Shown in pieces: positions 1-6,660 of a stretch of 8,981 bases of DNA. Where the stretch lies: positions 1-8,981 of the forward strand of contig DDYQ01000144.1 of NCBI GenBank assembly GCA_002348005.1. Direction: 5' to 3'. The position numbers and the translations under genes were made by a program. Numbering within the stretch: position 1 is the stretch's first letter; the number at the start of each line of letters is the position of its first letter. The DNA comes from Desulfobacteraceae bacterium UBA2230 (GTDB lineage Bacteria > Desulfobacterota > Desulfobacteria > Desulfobacterales > Desulfosarcinaceae). The notes under the pieces were generated by a model. It did not search any database. It was not told where the DNA came from and saw only the letters and a program-made list of their open reading frames with translations.

Positions 1-58
1 CTCGTGTTTATCACGTTAGGTTGATCGTATCCCTTAAATCAATACCTGGAGAAGCGGT

Positions 59-1084
59 ATGTCAAACGAACTCAGGTTCATGAATTGGCGCGAAATTATC
101 AAGCCGGAAAAAGTTCAAGTCAGCAGCACTGATACATATGGCAAGTTCGTGTGCGAGCCTCTGGAAAGAGGTTATGGCATGACCATGGGCAATTCGCTGC
201 GCCGGATTATTCTGTCTTCTCTTTACGGGGCGGCGATTACGGCGGTTAAAATCGATTCGGTTCAGCATGAGTTCAGTGTGATTTCAGGAGTGTTCGAAGA
301 TGTCTCCGAACTGATTCTCAACCTGAAGCAAGTACGCATGAAGACCAAGGGGACCCAGCCGCGTAAACTGGTCTGCCGAGCCAAAGGCGAGCGTACGGTG
401 ACTGCCGGGGATTTCACCAGCCCGGATGGGGCAATTGAAATTCTCAATCCCGACCTGCAAATCGCCAGACTCACGGCTGAAGGCCAGCTCAACATGGAGA
501 TGACGGTGAAGGTCGGCAAAGGCTATGCCCTGTCGGAAGCGAACAAGGAAGAAGATGCGCCGATCGGAACGATTCCAATCGATGCCGTTTTTTCTCCAGT
601 TAAGCGGGTGAACTATGTCGTCGGCAATGCGCGTGTGGGGCAGCGTACCGACTACGACAAACTGACTTTGGAGATCTGGACGGACGGCAGCATTACCCCT
701 GAAGAAGCTGTGGCCTATGCCGCCAAAATTCTTAAAGATCAGGTTTCCATTTTTATCAATTTTGATGAAGAAGCCGAACCATCATCGGCCCTGAAAATCA
801 GCAGTGATGAACAGCCCGAATTCAATGACAATTTATATCGCAGCGTCGATGAATTGGAGTTGTCGGTTCGCAGCGCCAACTGTTTGAAGAATGCCGAAAT
901 CAATAAGATATATCAGTTGGTCCAGAAGACGGAAGCCGAGATGCTCAAAACTAAAAACTTCGGGCGTAAATCCCTCAATGAAATTAAAGAAGTATTATCG
1001 GAAATGGGATTATCCCTCGGTATGAAGCTGGAAGGCTTCGAAGCGCCGAGGGAAGAAATCGAAGACGAAGAGGAAGGGGAGTAG
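59..1084 (+). CDS. rpoA: DNA-directed RNA polymerase subunit alpha
   Basis: This is the alpha subunit of RNA polymerase, whose dimer scaffolds assembly of beta and beta' and whose C-terminal domain contacts UP elements and activators. The 341-residue length is close to the family norm (about 330-345). The N-terminal domain covers roughly residues 1-235 and contains the conserved GNSLRR motif at 44-49 in the dimerisation region. A flexible linker follows (about 236-260), then the C-terminal domain (about 262-325) with VRSANCLK at 270-277; Arg271 corresponds to E. coli Arg265, the key DNA-contacting residue. The protein ends in a short acidic tail (331-341). The ATG start has a good ribosome binding site, GGAGAAG at 48-54. 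Only 58 bases precede the gene; rpsD normally lies upstream in bacteria, but I cannot confirm its end here. rplQ follows after 7 bases, so the two are co-transcribed. Confidence 0.99.
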   Translation: MSNELRFMNWREIIKPEKVQVSSTDTYGKFVCEPLERGYGMTMGNSLRRIILSSLYGAAITAVKIDSVQHEFSVISGVFEDVSELILNLKQVRMKTKGTQPRKLVCRAKGERTVTAGDFTSPDGAIEILNPDLQIARLTAEGQLNMEMTVKVGKGYALSEANKEEDAPIGTIPIDAVFSPVKRVNYVVGNARVGQRTDYDKLTLEIWTDGSITPEEAVAYAAKILKDQVSIFINFDEEAEPSSALKISSDEQPEFNDNLYRSVDELELSVRSANCLKNAEINKIYQLVQKTEAEMLKTKNFGRKSLNEIKEVLSEMGLSLGMKLEGFEAPREEIEDEEEGE

Positions 1085-1091
1085 CCGTTCC

Positions 1092-1658
1092 ATGAGACAT
1101 CGCAGAGCCGGAGTCAAACTCAACCGAACCACGAGCCATCGCCAGGCCATGTTCCGTAATCTGGTGACCTCGCTCTTAAAGCATGACCGTATCCAAACCA
1201 CCGACGTCAAGGCAAAGGAGCTGCGCCGTTGGGTGGATCATATCATCACCCTGGCCAAGCGTGGCGACCTGCATGCAAGGCGCCAGGCCATGGCCATCGT
1301 GCGCGAAAAAGATGTTGTCCATAAGCTTTTTGAAGAAGCCGGGCGGCGCTTTGGCAAGTTGAACGGCGGCTATTCGCGTATTGTCAAAATCGGCAGACGC
1401 CCGGGAGATGCCGCGCCAGTTTCGCTGATTGAGTTGATGTCCTCGGAGGCCAAGCCCAAGAAAAGCAAGAAGAAGAGCGCCGCGCCTCAAAAGAAGGCCG
1501 ACGCCCCCGAACAGGCGGCACCAGCCCAGGCTGAAAAAGCTCCTGCGGCTGCCAGCGAACCGACTGCTGCGGTTGAGACCGAAAGCGCCCCGCAGGACGC
1601 CCCCTCCGAACCATCGGCGGAGCAGGATAAGGCCGAGTCAGACAAGAAAGACGCCTGA
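1092..1658 (+). CDS. rplQ: 50S ribosomal protein L17 with long low-complexity C-terminal extension
   Basis: Large-subunit ribosomal protein L17, which binds 23S rRNA near the polypeptide exit tunnel. The conserved core is residues 1-118, starting [17 protein letters not shown] and including the typical region [23 protein letters not shown] cut here to its recognisable parts at 36-58, ending at LIELM (112-116). Ordinary L17 proteins are about 115-130 residues, so the remaining 70 residues are an extension: a lysine-rich stretch (121-136) followed by an Ala/Pro/Glu/Ser-rich, probably disordered tail to 188. The start is the ATG 7 bases after the rpoA stop; a purine-rich AGGGGAG at 1074-1080, inside the end of rpoA, can serve as ribosome binding site and suggests translational coupling. 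It is the last gene of the ribosomal operon, as the terminator directly downstream shows. The function of the tail is unknown. Confidence 0.98.
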   Translation: MRHRRAGVKLNRTTSHRQAMFRNLVTSLLKHDRIQTTDVKAKELRRWVDHIITLAKRGDLHARRQAMAIVREKDVVHKLFEEAGRRFGKLNGGYSRIVKIGRRPGDAAPVSLIELMSSEAKPKKSKKKSAAPQKKADAPEQAAPAQAEKAPAAASEPTAAVETESAPQDAPSEPSAEQDKAESDKKDA

Positions 1659-1684
1659 TCCCCCCCTTTGTGTTTGCATTCACA

Positions 1685-1718
1685 GCCTCCTCAGCCGCAT
1701 TCGGCTGAGGAGGCTTTT
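1685..1718 (+). terminator. Strong intrinsic terminator of the rpoA-rplQ operon
   Basis: A perfect 13-base-pair GC-rich stem (1685-1697 pairing with 1702-1714) with a four-base loop (CATT, 1698-1701) is followed by TTTT and then ATATAT. It starts 26 bases after the rplQ stop codon. The geometry is that of a textbook rho-independent terminator and separates the ribosomal operon from gspA. Confidence 0.95.
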
Positions 1719-1752
1719 ATATATCCAATATCCCCTTTGTCCCCGCCGAGGG

Positions 1753-1781
1753 TTGAATCGCATCGCGATATCTGCGATATT
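1753..1781 (+). promoter_or_regulatory. Possible sigma70-type promoter for gspAB
   Basis: TTGAAT (1753-1758) and GATATT (1776-1781) are separated by exactly 17 bases and each match four of six consensus positions of the housekeeping sigma factor. The pair lies downstream of the rplQ terminator and would start transcription near 1788, about 47 bases before the gspA start codon. An inverted repeat ATCGCA (1757-1762) / TGCGAT (1773-1778) sits over the spacer, which could be an operator or chance. This is a consensus-match prediction only. Confidence 0.35.
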
Positions 1782-1810
1782 GAAAAGGCGCAGCGGCACA
1801 GCACCTTTTC
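1782..1810. repeat. Imperfect inverted repeat (hairpin) upstream of gspA
   Basis: GAAAAGGCGC at 1782-1791 pairs with GCACCTTTTC at 1801-1810 with a single C/A mismatch around a nine-base loop, ending 24 bases before the gspA start codon. It is not followed by a T run, so it is not a typical terminator. It may be a protein-binding palindrome or a leader hairpin; if transcription starts near 1788, the left arm would be partly outside the RNA, which favours a DNA-level role or chance. Confidence 0.4.
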
Positions 1811-1834
1811 GCGAACCTAAAATCGAGACGATCG

Positions 1835-3682
1835 ATGTATAATTCCTTTTTCGGGTTCAAGGAAAAGCCATTCAAACTGGTTCCCAATCCCGATTATCTC
1901 TTCATGAGCAAAAGCCATGAAATCGCCATGGCGCATCTCATTTACGCTATGGATCAGGGTGATGGTTTCGTCGTGATCACGGGCGAGGTCGGAACGGGGA
2001 AAACCACCCTGTGCCGGAACTTTCTGGAACTTTTAGACGAGCACACTGAATCCGCTTATATTTTTAATCCGAACATGAATGCGGCCGAACTACTCGCATC
2101 AATCTGCAAGGAATTTGGTATTTCCCACAAGAACGGCACCGTCAAGGAATTGCTCGACGCCCTGAATGAATTCCTGATGCGTCAAAATGAAGCAGGACGC
2201 AAAGCTATCCTGTTGATCGATGAAGCCCAAAACCTGACAGTCGAAAACCTCGAAATGGTTCGGATGCTTTCTAATCTGGAGACGACGCGCAGCAAATTGC
2301 TGCAAATCATTCTGGTTGGGCAGCCCGAATTGAACGATAAGCTCGATGCGCATGAACTGCGCCAATTGGCACAGCGTATTTCACTCAACTATTATCTGAC
2401 ACCGCTCTCAGCCAAAGAGACCGCAGGATATATCCAGCACCGTCTCCACATCGCCGCCCAGCGCCAAATGCACCTCTTCACGGCACGGGCCCACCGGTTG
2501 ATCCATCGATATGCCAACGGAATTCCACGTCTGATCAATATTGCTTGTGATCGCGCTCTGCTTACCGCTTACAGTTTGAATGTAAACAAGGTAAGCGGTC
2601 CAATTGTCAAAACGGCACTGAAGGAGTTGGCCGGCCGCGGCAGTAAAAACCCCGCCGCAAACTGGATTCGACAATTGGTGTGGGGCGGCGTAGTGGCTGG
2701 TTTGATCGCACTCGCGGCCACAGCTGTAATCTACGGTGGCGCTATACACAGGCTTATGATTTCCGAACAGAATGCCGCTTCGACCCGCCAAGCTGAGCCG
2801 TCCCCTGGTGCGGACTTCGCGCTGTCAGATCCTGCTACGCCTGTCTATAAAGTGCCCGCGCCGGTACCTCAATCCGCAGTATCCGCGGAACTGGATCCAA
2901 CCCCAGCGGTGCAGACTTTTGAGGCGGCCTACACGACACAGGAATCTGCCAAAGTTCCGGAACCTGAAGCGGCTCCGCTGGCGCGCGCGGATACTGACGC
3001 TCTGGCAGAACCCGCCGATTCGATAGCGTTGCACATCGCCGAATTGGATCCCGAGTATTCACGGATTCACGCAGCCCAGGCATTGCTTGAATTATGGCAG
3101 CAGCCCAACCCCAATCTCGGCCATATCCCCACGGTGATCGACGACGGTGCGTTTTTCGAGATCGCTGCACGCCAGTATGGTATGCGACTCTACATTGTTC
3201 CCGAGGACTGGCCTCTGGTGCAACGGCTCAACCTGCCGGCGATAATCGCCGTCCATCACCCGCAACCGGATCAGACCGCTTATCTGACCTTGGTTGGATG
3301 GCATGGCGAGCGCGTCTATCTGCAGGACCAGAACACCCGCAAAGTCTGGGATACTGAATTCGATGCATTGCGTCCGCACCTCCAAGGCACCGCCTATATC
3401 CTTTGGAAGAATATTCTGGGCTACGATAGCATCATCTCACAAGGCGCCGAAAGCCAGTCTGTTCTGCTGGTCAAGGCCATGCTCCGGCAAGTCGGCTACG
3501 AACAGGTGGCCCTGACGCCGGTTTTCGATAGGACCACGACCGCTGCGGTGGTTGACTTCCAAATCAAACACCAGTTGGCTGCAGATGGACTGGTGGGGCC
3601 CCTCACCAAAATAATGCTGATCAACGCAGCCAAAGCCTTCGAAAGACCTCAACTGGACGCGGACAGAGGAACCGGGGCGTGA
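1835..3682 (+). CDS. gspA: GspA/ExeA-type AAA ATPase with periplasmic peptidoglycan-binding domain
   Basis: A bitopic inner-membrane ATPase of the ExeA/GspA family. In Aeromonas, ExeA with ExeB binds peptidoglycan and helps the type II secretion secretin assemble through the cell wall. Visible domains: cytoplasmic AAA ATPase (about 1-265) with Walker A GEVGTGKTT (50-58), Walker B AILLIDEAQ (124-132) and VGQPEL (161-166); one membrane segment (about 282-300); a Pro/Ala-rich linker (about 312-400); a C39-peptidase-like domain (about 430-525) without any cysteine, hence presumably non-catalytic; and a C-terminal PG_binding_1 repeat (about 533-600) with GYEQVALTPVFDRTT and DGLVGPLT. The 615 residues somewhat exceed Aeromonas ExeA as I recall it. 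The ATG at 1835 starts with the family-typical MYNSFFGFKEKPFKLVPNP; only a weak GAG (1825-1827) precedes it. The stop overlaps the next start by four bases. Similar AAA proteins serve other export or polysaccharide systems, so the type II role rests on the gspB neighbour. Confidence 0.88.
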   Translation: MYNSFFGFKEKPFKLVPNPDYLFMSKSHEIAMAHLIYAMDQGDGFVVITGEVGTGKTTLCRNFLELLDEHTESAYIFNPNMNAAELLASICKEFGISHKNGTVKELLDALNEFLMRQNEAGRKAILLIDEAQNLTVENLEMVRMLSNLETTRSKLLQIILVGQPELNDKLDAHELRQLAQRISLNYYLTPLSAKETAGYIQHRLHIAAQRQMHLFTARAHRLIHRYANGIPRLINIACDRALLTAYSLNVNKVSGPIVKTALKELAGRGSKNPAANWIRQLVWGGVVAGLIALAATAVIYGGAIHRLMISEQNAASTRQAEPSPGADFALSDPATPVYKVPAPVPQSAVSAELDPTPAVQTFEAAYTTQESAKVPEPEAAPLARADTDALAEPADSIALHIAELDPEYSRIHAAQALLELWQQPNPNLGHIPTVIDDGAFFEIAARQYGMRLYIVPEDWPLVQRLNLPAIIAVHHPQPDQTAYLTLVGWHGERVYLQDQNTRKVWDTEFDALRPHLQGTAYILWKNILGYDSIISQGAESQSVLLVKAMLRQVGYEQVALTPVFDRTTTAAVVDFQIKHQLAADGLVGPLTKIMLINAAKAFERPQLDADRGTGA

Positions 3683-4434
3683 GCACGATTCTAAGAGCGC
3701 TGAAAAAATTGGAGCAGGATGATGCGAATATGCCCGTGGGGACCGCCGCTGGCCGTGCCTGGCATGCTCGCCAGGCCGTGCACCGCAGTGTCCGATTCGC
3801 CTGGCGCAGAGGGCGGTTGATCCGATTGGGCGTGATCATTCTGGTGCTAGCGACCGGCGGTGTGATCCTGTCCCGATTTTATTCATCTGGCGTTCCGGAG
3901 ACACAGCGGATCGGCACTATTCATCCGGACCAAAGGGGTGAACCTCAGGGCGCAGGCGACCCGTCTTCCGCCGCAGCGTCTTTGAGAATGGAAGAGAATA
4001 TCGATCTGTTCGAATTGAATAAGGATCTGGACCGCGCACCGCTTTCGGATCCGGCGCAAAAACCGGCAGGGGGTGCAAAGACTGCAACAAACATCCGTGA
4101 ACTTTTCCAACTCCCGGACGGCCGGCAATCTCCGGATCGTCCCCGGCAGCCGCTATCCTCACCCGTCAACGAGAAGCCATCCACCCGCATGCCTTCCGCG
4201 CCAGCGGCTCCCCCTGCGACCGGCATGGATGCCGAACGCCTCCCGGAAGGACGCCTGAAAATCCAGGCGATCGCCTGGGCCCCTGATGCACAGGAGCGCA
4301 TGGCCGTTATCAACAACCGAATTTTACGCGAGGGTGAATCGGTGGAAGGATATATGGTCTTGAAAATTGCCCAAGACCAGATCCTGCTCGGCGCCGAAGG
4401 ACGTCGCTGGCGGGCTGTATTCGGAAGACGATAG
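3679..4434 (+). CDS. gspB: GspB-type general secretion pathway protein
   Basis: A predicted single-pass inner-membrane partner of GspA (ExeB-like). The N-terminus MSTILRALKKLEQ is characteristic of this family and lies in the cytoplasm; a membrane helix spans about 49-67; a long Pro/Ser/Ala-rich periplasmic linker follows; and the C-terminal GspB domain (about 192-251) reads LKIQAIAWAPD, AVINNRILREGESVEGYMV and a final beta-rich segment. The start is a GTG at 3679 that overlaps the gspA stop in the sequence GTGA, with ribosome binding site AGAGGA at 3665-3670, so translation is coupled to gspA and the two products are probably made in fixed ratio. The length of 251 residues is normal for the family. 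Low overall conservation outside the two ends is usual. No other type II secretion gene is seen here. Confidence 0.83.
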   Translation: MSTILRALKKLEQDDANMPVGTAAGRAWHARQAVHRSVRFAWRRGRLIRLGVIILVLATGGVILSRFYSSGVPETQRIGTIHPDQRGEPQGAGDPSSAAASLRMEENIDLFELNKDLDRAPLSDPAQKPAGGAKTATNIRELFQLPDGRQSPDRPRQPLSSPVNEKPSTRMPSAPAAPPATGMDAERLPEGRLKIQAIAWAPDAQERMAVINNRILREGESVEGYMVLKIAQDQILLGAEGRRWRAVFGRR

Positions 4435-4492
4435 GCCTGGCGCCAGCCATCCGCCTGTGTCTGAGAACCCGGCGGGCGAGCGCTTTTCGCCA

Positions 4493-5269
4493 TCAAGGAA
4501 CGGCGGACAGGAAGCCCATCTGCACTGAAAATTGCTGAGCGATTCGGATCAGGTGGTGAAGGCAGAAATCACGGTGGCTCTGATTTCGAAATCGGATTTC
4601 AGGAACCGCCATGCTCAAAGCAGCCAACAAAGTCCCCCGGTGGTTGAAAACAGGAGCGCTCAACGAACCTAGACCGTCATTGCGTTCTCCCAGGCTCTGG
4701 GCATATCCCTGTGACCGGATCGACTCTATTTCACGCGCCAGGAGGTTCTTGTCAACGATCGTGTTGGCGGTTACCGGTACCACCTGTGCCACATCGAGGT
4801 AGCGGCGCCGGAACGCTTCGTCCGAAAAGGCCAGCAGGCATTTGGACGAGGCGCCCGCATAAAGCGGTGACCGGCTGCCGATGGGCATACTGGCTTTCAA
4901 GGCCTGAGTTGATTCCAGCGTATCGATGCACACCCATTCGTTCGCGTCGATCACGTTAAGGTGCACCGTTTCTTGCGTGACAGCCGCCAGTTCTTTCATG
5001 AAAGGCGCAGCCGAACGCGTGACCGGAAGACTCTCCTGTATGGTATGCAGGAAACGGAAGTAGATTTTACCGAGTTGGTATTGGCGTGTCGCGGCGGTCT
5101 GATCCACAAAACCATAGGCCTTTAAAGTTTGCAGCAGACGCTGCACCGTGGCTGGGCTGAAGCCCAGCTGATTGCTCAACTGCCTGACGCCCCAGACCGG
5201 ATGGCGGGCATCAAACGCCAGCAGGATGTGTAATGCTTTTTCGACCGAATTGAGCTTATCTTGTTCCAT
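4493..5269 (-). CDS. IclR-family transcriptional regulator
   Basis: A 258-residue DNA-binding regulator. The N-terminal winged helix-turn-helix spans about 5-65, with LNSVEKALHILLAF (6-19), GVRQLSNQLGFSPATVQRLL (27-46) and YGFVDQ (52-57); the recognition helix is about 38-50. The C-terminal IclR effector-binding domain (about 80-250) contains GSRSPLYAGASSKCLLAF (131-148) and GSLSAPVFNHRGTLLAAL (201-218), both typical. IclR proteins sense small organic acids or their CoA esters and regulate catabolic genes, often divergently transcribed ones and themselves. This gene is divergent from the glutaryl-CoA dehydrogenase operon with 208 bases between starts, making that operon the likely target; the ligand is unknown, though glutaryl-CoA pathway intermediates are reasonable guesses. 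It converges on gspB with 58 bases between the stops. The ATG at 5269 lacks a clear ribosome binding site. Confidence 0.93.
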   Translation of the reverse strand: MEQDKLNSVEKALHILLAFDARHPVWGVRQLSNQLGFSPATVQRLLQTLKAYGFVDQTAATRQYQLGKIYFRFLHTIQESLPVTRSAAPFMKELAAVTQETVHLNVIDANEWVCIDTLESTQALKASMPIGSRSPLYAGASSKCLLAFSDEAFRRRYLDVAQVVPVTANTIVDKNLLAREIESIRSQGYAQSLGERNDGLGSLSAPVFNHRGTLLAALSMAVPEIRFRNQSHRDFCLHHLIRIAQQFSVQMGFLSAVP

Positions 5270-5283
5270 TATTTAATACATCG

Positions 5284-5298
5284 TTTCGAAATATTATA
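5284..5298 (-). promoter_or_regulatory. Minus-strand -10 element for the IclR gene with adjacent palindrome
   Basis: On the minus strand a perfect TATAAT occurs at 5298-5293, placing the transcription start near 5286 and giving a short leader of about 17 bases before the ATG at 5269. No good -35 lies 16-18 bases upstream. The perfect palindrome TTTCGAAA (5284-5291) sits at the predicted start site, where a bound repressor would block transcription, as expected for autoregulation by an IclR protein. Both calls rest on pattern only. Confidence 0.4.
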
Positions 5299-5385
5299 CA
5301 TGCCTTGCCTCAAAAGCACTATCTTGTCAAGGCCGCTCTCCGGGTAAACGCCGGTAAATGGCTTGCAAGAAGATGCGAAAAGTCC

Positions 5386-5414
5386 TTGACGCTGAAAGAC
5401 CCTTTTGTTAGCTT
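5386..5414 (+). promoter_or_regulatory. Possible sigma70-type promoter of the glutaryl-CoA operon
   Basis: TTGACG (5386-5391, five of six consensus bases) is followed after 17 bases by TAGCTT (5409-5414, three of six). The predicted start near 5421 leaves a leader of about 57 bases to the dehydrogenase ATG. The weak -10 would suit a promoter that needs an activator or is tightly controlled. Confidence 0.35.
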
Positions 5415-5424
5415 GCCCAAAACA

Positions 5425-5445
5425 TTGTTTTGTATGATAAAACAA
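5425..5445. promoter_or_regulatory. Candidate operator: perfect inverted repeat in the divergent region
   Basis: TTGTTTT (5425-5431) and AAAACAA (5439-5445) form a perfect 7-base inverted repeat with a 7-base spacer. It lies just downstream of the predicted operon start and upstream of the dehydrogenase ribosome binding site, a position suited to repression. Dimeric regulators of the IclR family bind palindromes of about this size, so the adjacent IclR protein is the natural candidate. A weak mRNA hairpin is the alternative. Confidence 0.4.
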
Positions 5446-5463
5446 CCGGACCCCCGGCGCTAT

Positions 5464-5469
5464 GGAGGA
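5464..5469 (+). promoter_or_regulatory. Ribosome binding site fixing the dehydrogenase start
   Basis: GGAGGA lies 8 bases before the ATG at 5478. It identifies that ATG as the start rather than the in-frame ATG at 5430, which lies inside the candidate operator and would add 16 residues without family similarity. Confidence 0.85.
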
Positions 5470-5477
5470 TGTGCAAA

Positions 5478-6641
5478 ATGGACTTTGCCTTGAACAAGGA
5501 ACTGGAGATGCTGCGCAAGGCGGTACGCGAGTTTGCCGCCAAAAAAATTGCCCCCTATGCCGATCAATGGGATGCAGAGCATTACTTCCCGTATGAAGAA
5601 GCCATAAAGCCCCTGGGAGAACTCGGGTTCTTCGGGACCGTCATACCCGAAGAATACGGCGGAGAAGGTATGGGCTGGCTCGCCGCGATGATTGTTACCG
5701 AAGAAATCGCACGAGCGCATAGTTCGCTGCGTGTGCAGGTCAACATGCAGGTGTTGGGATGCGCCTACACCATCTATAAATACGGCAATGAAACCTTGCG
5801 GAAGAAGTATATACCAGGGTTGTGCAGTGCCGAAATGGTGGGCGGGTTCGCTATTACCGAACCGGACGCCGGCTCCGACGTCATGGCCATGTCCTCGGTT
5901 GCCGAAGACAAAGGCGATTACTGGCTGCTCAACGGCGCTAAGACCTGGATCTCCAATGCCGACGTGGCCGACGTCCTGATCTACTACGCCTATACGGATA
6001 AAAACGCCGGCGGCAAGGGACTGTCGGCGTTTGTGATCGAACCCAAGAAGTTTAATGGCGTCAAGACCACCCGTCTTGAAAAGATGGGCTCCTACGCATC
6101 ACCCACCGGCGAAGTATTCCTGGACAATACCAAAGTGCCCAAGGAAAACATCCTGGGCAAACCAGGCGATGGCGCCGGTATCGTTTTTAGTTCATTGAAC
6201 CAGACGCGGCTTTCGGCCGCCGCCGGCGCGGTCGGCGTGGCCCAGGCATGCATGGATGTGGTTACGCGATACTGCAACGAACGCAAGCAATTCGGGCAGC
6301 AGATCGGACAGTTTCAAATGAATCAGGATATGGTTGCCCAAATGGCCACCGAGATCGAAGCCGCGCGCCTGCTGGTATACAGAGCCGCCTGGGTCAAGGA
6401 TCAGGGACAGGTCAACAATGGCCGCGATGTAGCCATGGCGAAATATTTTGCAGCCGAAACGGTCAGCAAGTGTGCCAATTATGCCATGCGCATTCTGGGA
6501 GCCTACGGCTACTCGACCGAATACCCGGTGGCGCGCTACTATCGTGACACCCCTACCTATTACATCGTGGAGGGCTCAACCAATATCTGCAAATGGATTG
6601 TGGCCCTGGATCAGCTGGGATACCGAAAAGCCAATCGTTAA
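5478..6641 (+). CDS. gcdH: Glutaryl-CoA dehydrogenase, non-decarboxylating (glutaconyl-CoA-forming)
   Basis: An FAD-dependent acyl-CoA dehydrogenase predicted to oxidise glutaryl-CoA to (E)-glutaconyl-CoA, passing electrons to electron-transfer flavoprotein. The 387 residues show the family fold: FAITEPDAGSD (124-134) and TWISN (156-160) in the flavin/substrate region, ERKQFGQ (268-274), the flavin-binding region RILGAYGYS (338-346), and catalytic Glu365 in VEGSTNI. Structural work on the Desulfococcus multivorans enzyme showed that non-decarboxylating enzymes carry Val where decarboxylating ones carry Tyr, next to the catalytic Glu (human Tyr369-Glu370); here it is Val364. Arg85 in SLRVQ aligns with the arginine that holds the distal carboxylate. 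The start at 5478 is set by the GGAGGA ribosome binding site and the MDFALNKELEML terminus. It heads an operon with gcdA, which consumes the predicted product. A different acyl-CoA dehydrogenase is possible but unlikely given motif and context. Confidence 0.93.
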   Translation: MDFALNKELEMLRKAVREFAAKKIAPYADQWDAEHYFPYEEAIKPLGELGFFGTVIPEEYGGEGMGWLAAMIVTEEIARAHSSLRVQVNMQVLGCAYTIYKYGNETLRKKYIPGLCSAEMVGGFAITEPDAGSDVMAMSSVAEDKGDYWLLNGAKTWISNADVADVLIYYAYTDKNAGGKGLSAFVIEPKKFNGVKTTRLEKMGSYASPTGEVFLDNTKVPKENILGKPGDGAGIVFSSLNQTRLSAAAGAVGVAQACMDVVTRYCNERKQFGQQIGQFQMNQDMVAQMATEIEAARLLVYRAAWVKDQGQVNNGRDVAMAKYFAAETVSKCANYAMRILGAYGYSTEYPVARYYRDTPTYYIVEGSTNICKWIVALDQLGYRKANR

Positions 6642-6660
6642 TGCGGGCTTAACCTAATCG

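Noticed and set aside
1..58. Possible 3' end of an upstream gene such as rpsD.
   Set aside because: Two frames reach a stop within the first 25 bases, but the five to seven codons available do not let me recognise a product.
4435..4492. Bidirectional terminator between gspB and the IclR gene (GGCGA/TCGCC at 4475-4491; palindrome CTGGCGCCAG at 4438-4447).
   Set aside because: The stems are short and no T run follows on either strand, so I cannot support a terminator call.
3945..4496. A 183-codon open frame on the minus strand opposite gspB.
   Set aside because: GspB has recognisable N- and C-terminal family signatures and coupled initiation on the plus strand; the antisense frame has neither a ribosome binding site nor recognisable motifs.
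5293..5330. Perfect minus-strand TTGACA (5330-5325) and TATAAT (5298-5293) as one promoter for the IclR gene.
   Set aside because: The spacing is 26 bases, too long for a normal sigma70 promoter; only the -10 element is kept.
5341..5360. Near-tandem 10-base repeat (CGGGTAAACG then CCGGTAAATG).
   Set aside because: Only two imperfect copies (8 of 10 identical), adequately explained by chance; no further copies seen in the region.
5430..5477. In-frame ATG at 5430 as an alternative start for the dehydrogenase.
   Set aside because: It lacks a ribosome binding site, falls in a candidate operator, and the added residues have no family similarity; ATG 5478 has GGAGGA at proper spacing.
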